DNA of 33,690 bases from Bacteroidaceae bacterium. Its GTDB lineage: Bacteria; Bacteroidota; Bacteroidia; Bacteroidales; Bacteroidaceae. Shown in pieces: positions 7,604 to 15,544 of this stretch; positions within the stretch are counted from its first letter, which is position 1, and each line of letters begins with the position of its first letter. Below the pieces are notes generated by a model that saw only the letters and a list, made by a program, of their open reading frames with translations, did no database searches and had not been told where the DNA came from. The position numbers and the translations under genes were made by a program. The stretch is taken from NCBI GenBank assembly GCA_900771425.1, contig CAAGNV010000063.1, positions 1-33,690 on the forward strand, given 5' to 3'.

Positions 7604-10600
7604 ATGAAGAAATTATTTACTTTAGCGATGTTGGCAGTAGCAGCAATTACCGCCAACGCACAGAATCAGCTGGTCGAAGGCGAATTCAACGTCGGTGACA
7701 AAGTCACCATCGACGGAAAGGAATGGCTTGTCGGCAAGAACATGATTACAAATGCCTCGTTCGACGAAGACCCTGCAAAGAACGGCGGCAACATCGTGGG
7801 ATGGACAAACGGTACTTACGCCCAGATGACCACAAGCACGTTCCTGTGGCATCCTACAGGCGGACACGACGGCGGTGCCTACATCCAGTCAAACAAGCAC
7901 ACAGGTGCTGCAGGCGACGGTTCAGTCGGACAGCGCTGGACACTGGAGCCTAACTCGTACTACTACTTCTCGTTCTGGCTTTCAAACAACTCAGCCAACA
8001 ACCAGTACATCCCTGTCATCTCATTGACAGCAAACGAATCAACATCGGGAGGTAAAAACGAACGTACTGACGTAGAAGACGACGGTCCTACATCACTCAA
8101 CTCAGGATGTCTGATCGGTAAGAATGGTGAGACATCAGCAGAATGTCTCGGTTACGGCAACTTCATCGACGAGAACGGCGACGGTTACGGCGAATGGGCA
8201 CAGACAGGTATGGTATTCGAATCAGAAGAATACACTTACCTCCAGTTCAACGCACGCTGGCTCAAGGAGAACAAGATTCAGGCTGCATTCGACGACTTCC
8301 ACCTCCACAAGCTCTATGACCCAGAGACAACTACACCAGAGGAAATCGCTCTCATCGCATTGTCAGCAAGTGTCGAAGATTTCGACAACTACATCAGCAA
8401 CACACTCACCGAGTACCCTGCATTCCAGGAAGAAGCAAGCGACTGGTTCTTTGAAGCAGCATACGAAGACTACGACGATTCAATGCCACTCTTAGACATC
8501 CAGAACGCCATCAAGGACCTCGAAGCAAAGAAGACAGCCATCGACGCAGCTATCGCCAATGCAGACGCATTCGGCAAGCTCATGACTGAAGCCGAAAAGG
8601 TACTTGCCGACACAGAGTCAAACCCTTACCCAGGACTCGACGAATTCCTCAGCGCATACGAGGCAATGTCAGAATACCAGGCTAACGGATTCTACTCTGA
8701 CAACGACGACATCCCTGCTTCAGAATTCATCCTCCAGCAAATCGAGGCTCTCAAGAAGGCTATCAACGACTACCGCACTTCTCAGCCTGCTGATGCAGAC
8801 CACCCAGCAGACTACACCTACTTCATCCAGAACCCTGAGTTCGTAAACCCTGACGCAGCACCTACATACGACGAGAACGGCACGCCTACTTACCCTAACG
8901 GCGACAGCTACACAGCAGGCAGTGCACCAGCTGACGGTACTTCTGCCGGTTGGTACAGCGGTGAAGGCGGCGGCGACCAGCGTCTCAACTTCGCACAAGG
9001 TCGTGCTTGCTGGAACGCATGGCGTTCAGGCGCAGTTGCTCCAATCTCAATCAGCCAAGACCTGACAGGCCTGCCTAACGGAGTATATTCAGTATCAGCA
9101 TACATGATTACTCAGGCAAATTACATCACAGACCAGCACATATTTGCAAACGGTACAATCCAGAGCGGCGTGTCACCAACCCTCTCAAAGGACACTTGGG
9201 CTGACACCAACGACGGCGAATGGGACTTCCTCACAACAAGCAAGGTAATCGTCAGCGACGGCAAGCTCACTATCGGTGCCATGGGTAACCTCAACGGTAA
9301 CGCTGCTGCAGGTTGGTTCTGCGTAACCCACTTCGTACTCAACTACTACGGCGAAGCAACCGAAGAAGACGTAATCAACCTCTACAACAGCCGCATCAGC
9401 GACTTCACAGCTTATGCTGACGGCATGGGCTTCAAGGCTGACCAAAAGACATTCCAGGAAGCAGTTGCTGCTAACTCCGGCCTCACAGACTACAACGAAG
9501 TACAGACTGCACTCGCTTCTCTCAACGAAGCTTACGCAACAGCCGAAGCTTCACAGAAGGAGTACGACGGTGTAATCAACGGTACATACGCAGCCATCAA
9601 GGACAGCATCGCAAACACATATCCTGAAGGCACAAAGGCAGTTGCACAGGCTATCATCGACCTCGAAGACGCATTCCTCGCTTCTGACACTGCATCATAC
9701 ACAGCAAGCGGCGCAAAGACAACTATCCTCCGTCAGTACCGCGACAACCTCCTCCCTGTAATCGCACAGTGCGAAAGCAACTCATACAGCAACGCTGAGG
9801 CACAGGCTTACATGCAGAACCTCATCACAAGCGTAATCAGCGAACTCTCTGCCATCACAGAATTCCCTACTACAGAGACCATCAACGCATACATCCAGAA
9901 ACTCAAAGACGCACTCAACCGCTGCAACGCTGCCGAGACATTCGGCAACCTCACTGACGGTATGGACATGACAGCACTCATCGTCAACCCAACTATCAAC
10001 AGCAGCAACAACAATGCAGCTCCTGAAGGATGGCAAGTTGACATGAAGGGATCAGGCAACGGTCTTTACACTAACGCAGGTCAGGAATACGACGGTGGCA
10101 GCGGTGCTTACCTCGACGCATGGAACGGCACAGCAGGCGCACTCCTCTACACTGCAAAGCAGACTATCGAAGTACCTAACGGACAGTATGAAGTAAAGGT
10201 AATGACCCGTACATCAGGCGATGGATACTACGTATTCACTACTCCAGACAACGACTCTACTGCTACCAAGTTCCAGCACGTTACTAAGGAACAATACATT
10301 CTCAAGCAGTACGAAGACGCTGCATCTGACTCTATCGCACTCGTTACCGACACTCACGGATCAATCTGGGAAGCAGCAGTCAACGAACTCGCTAAGTTCT
10401 ACAACATCGACGGTCCTATCGTTGACGGTGTGGGAAATCCTTACAGCGTAGTTGAACAAATCCGCGAACAGACTGAAGACGACGTCAACAACGTACCTGA
10501 CGAACTCAAGCAGGCATTCAACATCGCAGTTGCAAACGAAGGCCTCGGCCGTGGATGGCACTACTACACTATCCCTGTTGAAGTCAAGGATCACATCCTC

Positions 10601-10894
10601 ACTATCGGTGTAAGCAGCGACTCTACATTCACAGCAGGCTATCAGGATGTCGAAGGTGCAGACTGCGTACCATTCACAGGTACTTGGATCTCTGCCGACA
10701 ACTGGACACTCACACTCGTGAAGGAAGGCGACAACGAAGGTTGGAGCTTCGTAGCTACAGGCATCAACGAAGTAGCAAGCGAACAGAAGAACGCTATCAC
10801 AGTCAAGGGTATCTTCAACATCGCAGGTCAGCAACTCGCAACACCTCAGCCAGGTATCAACATCATCGGTGGCAAGAAGGTATTCATCAAGTAA
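7604..10894 (+). CDS. Large modular secreted protein of unknown function, possible glycan binder
   Basis: I do not recognise a named family for this 1096-residue protein. It has a signal peptide (1-19). Three beta-rich segments with carbohydrate-binding-module character (about 45-235, 405-590 and 780-1050; each opens with Asn-rich text such as NMITNASFD, IQNPEFVN, IVNPTINSS) alternate with helical, FIVAR-like spacers (about 245-395 and 590-775). No catalytic motif is apparent. The C-terminus (GQQLATPQPGINIIGGKK plus four residues) is nearly identical to that of the GH128-like protein upstream, so both probably use the same export or anchoring route. It is the second gene of that operon and ends at a strong terminator. 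Codon use is noticeably uniform (AAC, GAC, TAC, TTC, CTC), which suggests high expression. A surface glycan-binding or scaffold role is inference. Confidence 0.6.
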   Translation: MKKLFTLAMLAVAAITANAQNQLVEGEFNVGDKVTIDGKEWLVGKNMITNASFDEDPAKNGGNIVGWTNGTYAQMTTSTFLWHPTGGHDGGAYIQSNKHTGAAGDGSVGQRWTLEPNSYYYFSFWLSNNSANNQYIPVISLTANESTSGGKNERTDVEDDGPTSLNSGCLIGKNGETSAECLGYGNFIDENGDGYGEWAQTGMVFESEEYTYLQFNARWLKENKIQAAFDDFHLHKLYDPETTTPEEIALIALSASVEDFDNYISNTLTEYPAFQEEASDWFFEAAYEDYDDSMPLLDIQNAIKDLEAKKTAIDAAIANADAFGKLMTEAEKVLADTESNPYPGLDEFLSAYEAMSEYQANGFYSDNDDIPASEFILQQIEALKKAINDYRTSQPADADHPADYTYFIQNPEFVNPDAAPTYDENGTPTYPNGDSYTAGSAPADGTSAGWYSGEGGGDQRLNFAQGRACWNAWRSGAVAPISISQDLTGLPNGVYSVSAYMITQANYITDQHIFANGTIQSGVSPTLSKDTWADTNDGEWDFLTTSKVIVSDGKLTIGAMGNLNGNAAAGWFCVTHFVLNYYGEATEEDVINLYNSRISDFTAYADGMGFKADQKTFQEAVAANSGLTDYNEVQTALASLNEAYATAEASQKEYDGVINGTYAAIKDSIANTYPEGTKAVAQAIIDLEDAFLASDTASYTASGAKTTILRQYRDNLLPVIAQCESNSYSNAEAQAYMQNLITSVISELSAITEFPTTETINAYIQKLKDALNRCNAAETFGNLTDGMDMTALIVNPTINSSNNNAAPEGWQVDMKGSGNGLYTNAGQEYDGGSGAYLDAWNGTAGALLYTAKQTIEVPNGQYEVKVMTRTSGDGYYVFTTPDNDSTATKFQHVTKEQYILKQYEDAASDSIALVTDTHGSIWEAAVNELAKFYNIDGPIVDGVGNPYSVVEQIREQTEDDVNNVPDELKQAFNIAVANEGLGRGWHYYTIPVEVKDHILTIGVSSDSTFTAGYQDVEGADCVPFTGTWISADNWTLTLVKEGDNEGWSFVATGINEVASEQKNAITVKGIFNIAGQQLATPQPGINIIGGKKVFIK

Positions 10895-10954
10895 ACCAAT
10901 CACGTCAGTCTGACTTGCATCAATTGCAAGTTACACATTGACATGATAAACAGT

Positions 10955-10988
10955 AAAAAGATGCACTAAAATTTTGGTGCATCTTTTT
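10955..10988 (+). terminator. Strong rho-independent terminator of the GH128 operon
   Basis: AAAAAGATGCAC (10955-10966) and GTGCATCTTTTT (10977-10988) form a perfect 12-base stem with a 10-base loop, and the T-run continues to 10991. It ends the transcript of the two preceding genes. The -33 box of the next gene lies in its loop. Confidence 0.85.
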
Positions 10989-11003
10989 TTTATCGTATCT
11001 TTG
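10973..11003 (+). promoter_or_regulatory. Promoter of the second GH128-like gene, overlapping the terminator
   Basis: TTTG at 10973-10976 (the 3' side of the terminator loop), 19 bases, then TATCTTTG at 10996-11003. The start codon at 11027 is only about 15-20 bases after the expected transcription start. Confidence 0.75.
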
Positions 11004-11026
11004 CACAAACTATTATATCATCATTA

Positions 11027-13930
11027 ATGAAACAATACCTTTCCACACTTATCCTATCCTTGATATCTGTCTGCGTCATGGCTCAGGACAATACGATTCA
11101 TGACGGAGGCGAGTACTATCTATTTAACACATACTACGGCATGACGCTTGGCAGCAATGCTGCAAACGACACCCCTACCCTGTCAAAGTACGGGACAAAT
11201 GCCGACAGCACGTCGTACGTGTTCGTTGCCGAGACATCGTCGTTGCACCAAGGTTATTACTGGCTGCGTCAGAAGTCAACAGGCAAATACCTCCAGGCAA
11301 GCAACAAGACAGGCGACACGTGGAGCATCTGGTTTGCCGGTTCGCTCAACAAAGAATACAATTCATACGAATGGCGACTTTCAGAAGGAATCAACGGCGA
11401 AATCATTTCCAACCGCGGCGAAGCCATCAATGCCGACGGCAACGTACGTGTCGCGCCTGACCCTGACAAGGAAGGCAACACCTATATTAATATATATTAC
11501 GACAAGCCAGTGAGCAAACGTACCGAGTGGCAGATTGTCGATGCCCGTTTTCCACTCGACCAAAGCCGCCTGAAACTATACACCGATGCACTCGACATTG
11601 CCATCAGCCAAGGCGAGGCGATATACGACAACCCTATCTTCGGCAGCCACGAAGAACAATACGAACTGGCAGTCGCACTCTACAACGCACGCTCTGCACG
11701 CAACGAAGCCTCAATCAGCAATACCGAATTGATGGAGACAGCACGCACGGCATTGCTTGCAGCCATAGAAAACACACAGGAAGGCAATTACGACATATTG
11801 ATTTCCGGCAACAGTTTCCCTGTAGGCAAGTCCTTCACCGTAGCGTTGCAAGACGTCAAACTGAAAGAAGGCACCTCGGCCATGTTCCTCATTCGCAACA
11901 CGGAGAAGACCGGCATCACATACACCATCAGCCAGAACGGTTCGTACCACATGGCTTTCGACGGCAGCAGCGTCAAGGTCTATCTCGATGGCAAGCTAAT
12001 CGAAACCGTCAAGCAGACTCAGGTACAGCCGATGACATCTTCGGGGACGAGTGCCGAATGGTCCGTATTCGGTGAAGACAACCTCCTGAGTTACAATCCC
12101 GAGATACGTGGTTGGCACTCTGCATTGAAGCCTGACGAATACGAAAAGAACGCTCACGACAAGGCTGAAATCACATCGCTGAAGCTCTTCAACACGAACC
12201 TGACCGTACCGGCAGCCATCGACTACCACATACTCAGCCCGTCACAGGACAAGTCGCTCATACTGCTCGACGACCCTGACGCCTGGGTGTTCTTCGACAA
12301 CATACGTCCTTCCGATGCCGACGGCGACTGTGTCAGTGCACAGATGAAGACCGTGCGCAAGGCCATCTACCTGCATGGCACCGTGTTCTATCAGCAATCT
12401 CCCATTGCATTGTACGGCTACAAAGGTGAACTATACAATGACAGCGAATACTGTTTCGGACAAGGCAAGGCTGAAAGCGGCGAATGGGTAAACGAGATGC
12501 AGAGTTTCATACTGAAACGCGGATACATGGTGTGCCTGGCTACAAATGCCGATGGCTCAGGCTACAGCCGCGTCTATGTTGCTGATCATGAGGACAAGTA
12601 CATCGACGTGCTGCCCGAACTGCTGCGCCACCGCATATCCTACGTCAACATACGTCCGTGGAACTGGGTTTCAAAAAAAGGTTGGTGCTCAACCGAAGGC
12701 ACTGGTGCCATCAATGCAGAGGGGAAACTCGTCGGGGCAACGTGGTTCTACACATGGAGTGCCGACCGTTCGTCGCAGACCGACATGGAGTACGTACCGC
12801 AGAAGGGGCACGTCTATTGGCCTTCATTCAGTTCAATCAACGGACAGACCAATGCCACATGCGTCTTGGGATATAACGAACCGGAGCACAGCGAACAGCA
12901 CAGCGACGACTGCGGCACCACCATCGGAGCATGGACAGCCACCACACATGCACCCGAATTCTTTGAAAGCGGACTACGCATAGGCAGTCCGGCACCTACC
13001 GACGCATCATGGCTGAAAGAATATATCGGGCATTGCAACGACATGGCATACCGCGTTGACTTTGTAGCATTTCACGCTTATTGGGGCACCAACGAAGCAC
13101 CCGATGCTGCGTCGTGGAAGAGCCAGTTGCAAAGCATCTACAACAATACCCGCCGCCCTATCTGGCTGACGGAATGGAACAACGGTGCAAGCTGGACGTC
13201 AGAGTGGTGGCCGTCAGACTCAGGCGACAAGTATGCCCGCCAGATGAATGCCATCAAGAGCATCCTTAAAGTACTTGACGAAAGCGACTTCATCGAACGA
13301 TACGCCATATACAACTGGGACAGCTGGTACCGCGCATGCATGTCGTGGGACAGCAACAAGAACTCATGGTGGGTGACACCATGCGGCGAAGTCTATCGCG
13401 ACAGCCACCCTACCCACGCCTACAACGAGAAGATGCAATTCACACCTGTCGGCTGGTTCCCGTCATTGAAGACAAACAACTCGTTCAGTTTCACACTCAA
13501 GACGGCAGGAACCAAGCTATTGGCCGATATTGCCGACCTCAACGGCGACTGTACTGAAAAAGAAGAAATCGAATACCTCGACAAGAACGGCACATGGCAA
13601 TTGCTGTCAGCCGTGACCGAGCGGAGCAAGTTCGACAACACAAGCCTACGTACCGAGACTATTTCGTGCCGCGACTGCCCTATCGAAGCATTCCAGGCAG
13701 ACAGCCTCACGCTCAGATTGAAGATTACGACCATCAAGGACGAAGTGACTGTCACTGAAAGTTGTACGCAGCCGATACCTGCTGCCATCCGCCTCATCGT
13801 AGGCATTGACGACATCCAAAACGACAACACGGGCAGCACCATGACCGACTACGACATCAACGGCCGCCCTACGACCGACAGCCACGGCAAGATAGTCATT
13901 CGCAGAGGCAAGAAGATAATGCTCAAGTAA
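11027..13930 (+). CDS. Secreted GH128-like glycosyl hydrolase, multidomain paralogue
   Basis: A 967-residue exported protein with a signal peptide of about 19 residues (ends VMAQ). The order is: a ricin/beta-trefoil-like lectin region (27-172), a short helical FIVAR-like linker (178-250), a concanavalin-like sandwich (255-395), the beta module shared with the 905-residue paralogue (398-545; SFILKRGYMV, GYSRVYVAD), then the Glyco_hydro_cc barrel (about 548-800). Likely catalytic residues are Glu618 in GYNEPE and Glu716 in WLTEWNNG, matching the paralogue's Glu280 and Glu370. The C-terminal tail (GRPTTDSHGK, then RRGKKIMLK) is a divergent version of the tails of the two preceding proteins. It has its own promoter, so it can be expressed apart from the upstream operon. 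The added lectin modules suggest a different polymer form or location. Beta-1,3-glucanase activity is inferred from GH128. Confidence 0.72.
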   Translation: MKQYLSTLILSLISVCVMAQDNTIHDGGEYYLFNTYYGMTLGSNAANDTPTLSKYGTNADSTSYVFVAETSSLHQGYYWLRQKSTGKYLQASNKTGDTWSIWFAGSLNKEYNSYEWRLSEGINGEIISNRGEAINADGNVRVAPDPDKEGNTYINIYYDKPVSKRTEWQIVDARFPLDQSRLKLYTDALDIAISQGEAIYDNPIFGSHEEQYELAVALYNARSARNEASISNTELMETARTALLAAIENTQEGNYDILISGNSFPVGKSFTVALQDVKLKEGTSAMFLIRNTEKTGITYTISQNGSYHMAFDGSSVKVYLDGKLIETVKQTQVQPMTSSGTSAEWSVFGEDNLLSYNPEIRGWHSALKPDEYEKNAHDKAEITSLKLFNTNLTVPAAIDYHILSPSQDKSLILLDDPDAWVFFDNIRPSDADGDCVSAQMKTVRKAIYLHGTVFYQQSPIALYGYKGELYNDSEYCFGQGKAESGEWVNEMQSFILKRGYMVCLATNADGSGYSRVYVADHEDKYIDVLPELLRHRISYVNIRPWNWVSKKGWCSTEGTGAINAEGKLVGATWFYTWSADRSSQTDMEYVPQKGHVYWPSFSSINGQTNATCVLGYNEPEHSEQHSDDCGTTIGAWTATTHAPEFFESGLRIGSPAPTDASWLKEYIGHCNDMAYRVDFVAFHAYWGTNEAPDAASWKSQLQSIYNNTRRPIWLTEWNNGASWTSEWWPSDSGDKYARQMNAIKSILKVLDESDFIERYAIYNWDSWYRACMSWDSNKNSWWVTPCGEVYRDSHPTHAYNEKMQFTPVGWFPSLKTNNSFSFTLKTAGTKLLADIADLNGDCTEKEEIEYLDKNGTWQLLSAVTERSKFDNTSLRTETISCRDCPIEAFQADSLTLRLKITTIKDEVTVTESCTQPIPAAIRLIVGIDDIQNDNTGSTMTDYDINGRPTTDSHGKIVIRRGKKIMLK

Positions 13931-14090
13931 AGATGCCGACACCACTGATTGCTCAGCTCGCCAAATACACATTCGGCATTTACGAGTTGCTATTTTGTCA
14001 ACTTCAGCAAGTCCGAGCCATCATTTTGTCCAGAGATTAGTAATCAAGGATTTATAAGTATCGGAAAACACGTATGGTCCTTCGCTGCAT

Positions 14091-14178
14091 AAGAACCATA
14101 TCTTCGAGGCCGAAGAACCATATCTTCGAGGCTGAAGAACCATATCTTCGGGACTGAAGAACCATATCTTCCGAGCCT
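14091..14178 (+). repeat. Four tandem 22-bp repeats, each with a small hairpin
   Basis: Units start at 14091, 14113, 14135 and 14157. All begin AAGAACCATATCTTC and diverge slightly in the last seven bases (GAGGCCG, GAGGCTG, GGGACTG, CGAGCCT). GAAGA and TCTTC across each unit junction can pair. An inverted, degenerate copy of the core (TATGGTCCTTCG) lies just upstream at about 14073-14084. Direct abutment without spacers argues against CRISPR. Confidence 0.85.
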
Positions 14179-14206
14179 GCCATGTGCACACGGCCGGACG
14201 CATACA

Positions 14207-14253
14207 AGAAATGTTAAAATTTAACGCTCATACAGTTAAATTTTAACATTTCT
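14207..14253. terminator. Perfect 19-bp inverted repeat between convergent genes
   Basis: AGAAATGTTAAAATTTAAC (14207-14225) and GTTAAATTTTAACATTTCT (14235-14253) are exact reverse complements around a 9-base loop. The position between a rightward glycosidase gene and leftward asnA suits a bidirectional terminator. The stem is AT-rich and lacks a clean T-run, so termination is an inference. Confidence 0.55.
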
Positions 14254-14336
14254 CCGTTTTAACAGTCTTGCAACGGACAATCGGGTGCAACACACACTCT
14301 TGCAGTCCCTATGTATTTATGATGCGGTGTACCGCC

Positions 14337-15374
14337 TTAGATGAGTGGCATACCAAAGTCAGCACATTCCTGACGCATGGCACTTGGCCAGATGCTGGCC
14401 TGAATCTCGCCGATATGAGCCTTGTGAAGGAGTATCATGCAGAGACGGCTCTGACCGATACCTCCACCGATGCTGAGCGGGAGCTGGCCGTTGAGCAGAC
14501 GCTTGTGAAAATACAGTTCCTTACGCTCTTCCTTGCCAGTCATTTCGAGCTGACGGAGCAGAGTCTCGCGGTCAACGCGGATACCCATCGAACTGAGTTC
14601 GACGGCACGTCCGAGCACTGGATACCAAATCATTATGTCGCCGTTGAGTCCGAGGAAACCGTCGCTGTTAGGCGTCGTCCAGTCGTCGTAGTCAGGAGCA
14701 CGAAGGTCGTGAGGCTCACCGTTAGAGAGATTGCCGCCTATGCCCATGATGAAGACGGCACCGTACGTACGGCAAATCTCGTCTTCACGCTCTTTCGGCG
14801 TGAGGTTTGGATAGAGGCGCATCAGTTCTTCGGCATGGATGAAGTGAATCTTTTCAGGCAGAAAAGCCTCAATCTGAGGGAAATGTTCGCAAACGAGGTA
14901 TTCGGTGCGGCACATGGCATTGTATATCTCGCGTACTATGTCCTTAAGAAATTCTATGTTTCGGTCTGCCTCACTGATAGTACGCTCCCAGTCCCACTGG
15001 TCAACATAGAGCGAGTGCAGGTTGTCGAGTTCTTCGTCGCCACGCACAGCGTTCATATCGGTATAGATGCCGAACCCCGGCTTTATGCCGTATTCGCCCA
15101 GCATCATTCGCTTCCACTTGGCAAGCGAATGTACCACCTCTGCCATCTGGTCGCCCATGTCCTTGATAGGGAACGACACAGGGCGCTCCACTCCGCTGAG
15201 GTCATCGTTCAGTCCCAGACCTTTCAGCACGAACAGCGGTGCAGTGACACGTCGCAGACGCAGTGCCGTCGAGAGGTTCGACTGGAAGAAATCCTTTATG
15301 AGTTTGATGCCTTGTTCGGTTTCAAGCGGTGTAATCAGCTGGCGATAGCCCTCAGGCTTTATTAGTTTGCTCAT
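14337..15374 (-). CDS. asnA: Aspartate-ammonia ligase (asparagine synthetase A)
   Basis: A 345-residue cytoplasmic enzyme that makes asparagine from aspartate, ammonia and ATP, releasing AMP and pyrophosphate. The length and whole sequence fit AsnA, which has a class II aminoacyl-tRNA synthetase fold. Recognisable blocks include LRRVTAPLFV near residue 40, VERPVSFPIKDM at about 62-73, VHSLAKWKR at about 81-89, YTDMNAVRGDEELDNLHS at about 104-121, VDQWDWE just after, and the C-terminal GGGIGQSRLCM, which corresponds to motif 3. It is transcribed alone, leftwards, from a TAACTTTG promoter 28 bases upstream, divergent from the ATPase gene. The start MSKLIKPEGY is the only one compatible with that promoter. 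Confidence 0.96.
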   Translation of the reverse strand: MSKLIKPEGYRQLITPLETEQGIKLIKDFFQSNLSTALRLRRVTAPLFVLKGLGLNDDLSGVERPVSFPIKDMGDQMAEVVHSLAKWKRMMLGEYGIKPGFGIYTDMNAVRGDEELDNLHSLYVDQWDWERTISEADRNIEFLKDIVREIYNAMCRTEYLVCEHFPQIEAFLPEKIHFIHAEELMRLYPNLTPKEREDEICRTYGAVFIMGIGGNLSNGEPHDLRAPDYDDWTTPNSDGFLGLNGDIMIWYPVLGRAVELSSMGIRVDRETLLRQLEMTGKEERKELYFHKRLLNGQLPLSIGGGIGQSRLCMILLHKAHIGEIQASIWPSAMRQECADFGMPLI

Positions 15375-15401
15375 TTGTCTGTCTTATTTTGAATTTGTGC
15401 G

Positions 15402-15409
15402 CAAAGTTA
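15402..15409 (-). promoter_or_regulatory. -7 box of the asnA promoter
   Basis: TAACTTTG on the minus strand, 28 bases before the asnA start codon. The region where the -33 box should be is occupied by heptamer repeats, and no perfect TTG is present at the usual spacing. Confidence 0.6.
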
Positions 15410-15422
15410 GTAATTAAATACG

Positions 15423-15501
15423 AATTACGAATTACAAATTCCTATTTTTCTCCAGAATGTGCAAATAATTATCAATTATCAATTGTCAATTATCAATTAT
15501 T
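15423..15501 (+). repeat. AATTnnn heptamers between divergent promoters
   Basis: AATTACG, AATTACA and AATTCCT run at 15423-15443, and after a gap AATTATC, AATTATC, AATTGTC, AATTATC, AATTATT run at 15467-15501. Both blocks keep a 7-base period. The second includes the -33 element of the ATPase gene promoter. Confidence 0.75.
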
Positions 15502-15512
15502 TATTACCTTTG
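15483..15512 (+). promoter_or_regulatory. Promoter of the HerA/DUF853 ATPase gene
   Basis: TTG at 15483-15485, 19 bases, TACCTTTG at 15505-15512, with the ATG 32 bases further on. The -33 box is the variant unit (AATTGTC) of the heptamer array. Confidence 0.7.
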
Positions 15513-15544
15513 CAGTTGATAAAATCATTATACCTTAAACCATT

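Larger units (their letters stand above)
13931..14336. other. Convergent intergenic region with repeats and a bidirectional hairpin
   Basis: No gene is seen. ATGCCGA (13933-13939) can pair with TCGGCAT (13973-13979), a weak hairpin just after the GH128-like stop. It is followed by a four-copy 22-bp array (14091-14178) and a perfect 19-bp inverted repeat (14207-14253). The last 80 bases before the asnA stop hold nothing recognisable. Confidence 0.5.

Noticed and set aside
10361..10903. 180-codon frame antisense to the end of the 1096-residue protein
   Set aside because: No recognisable domain; it fully overlaps a gene with a signal peptide and conserved tail.
11027..13930. Classical polysaccharide utilisation locus around the GH128-like genes
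   Set aside because: No SusC, SusD or hybrid two-component regulator is found between 1387 and 13930.
14091..14178. Regular 22-bp repeats that could be mistaken for a CRISPR array
   Set aside because: Units abut directly with no spacers, they are only 22 bases, and no cas gene is nearby.
14268..15365. 365-codon open frame opposite asnA
   Set aside because: It lies antisense over nearly all of a clearly conserved gene; it is a by-product of asnA codon bias.
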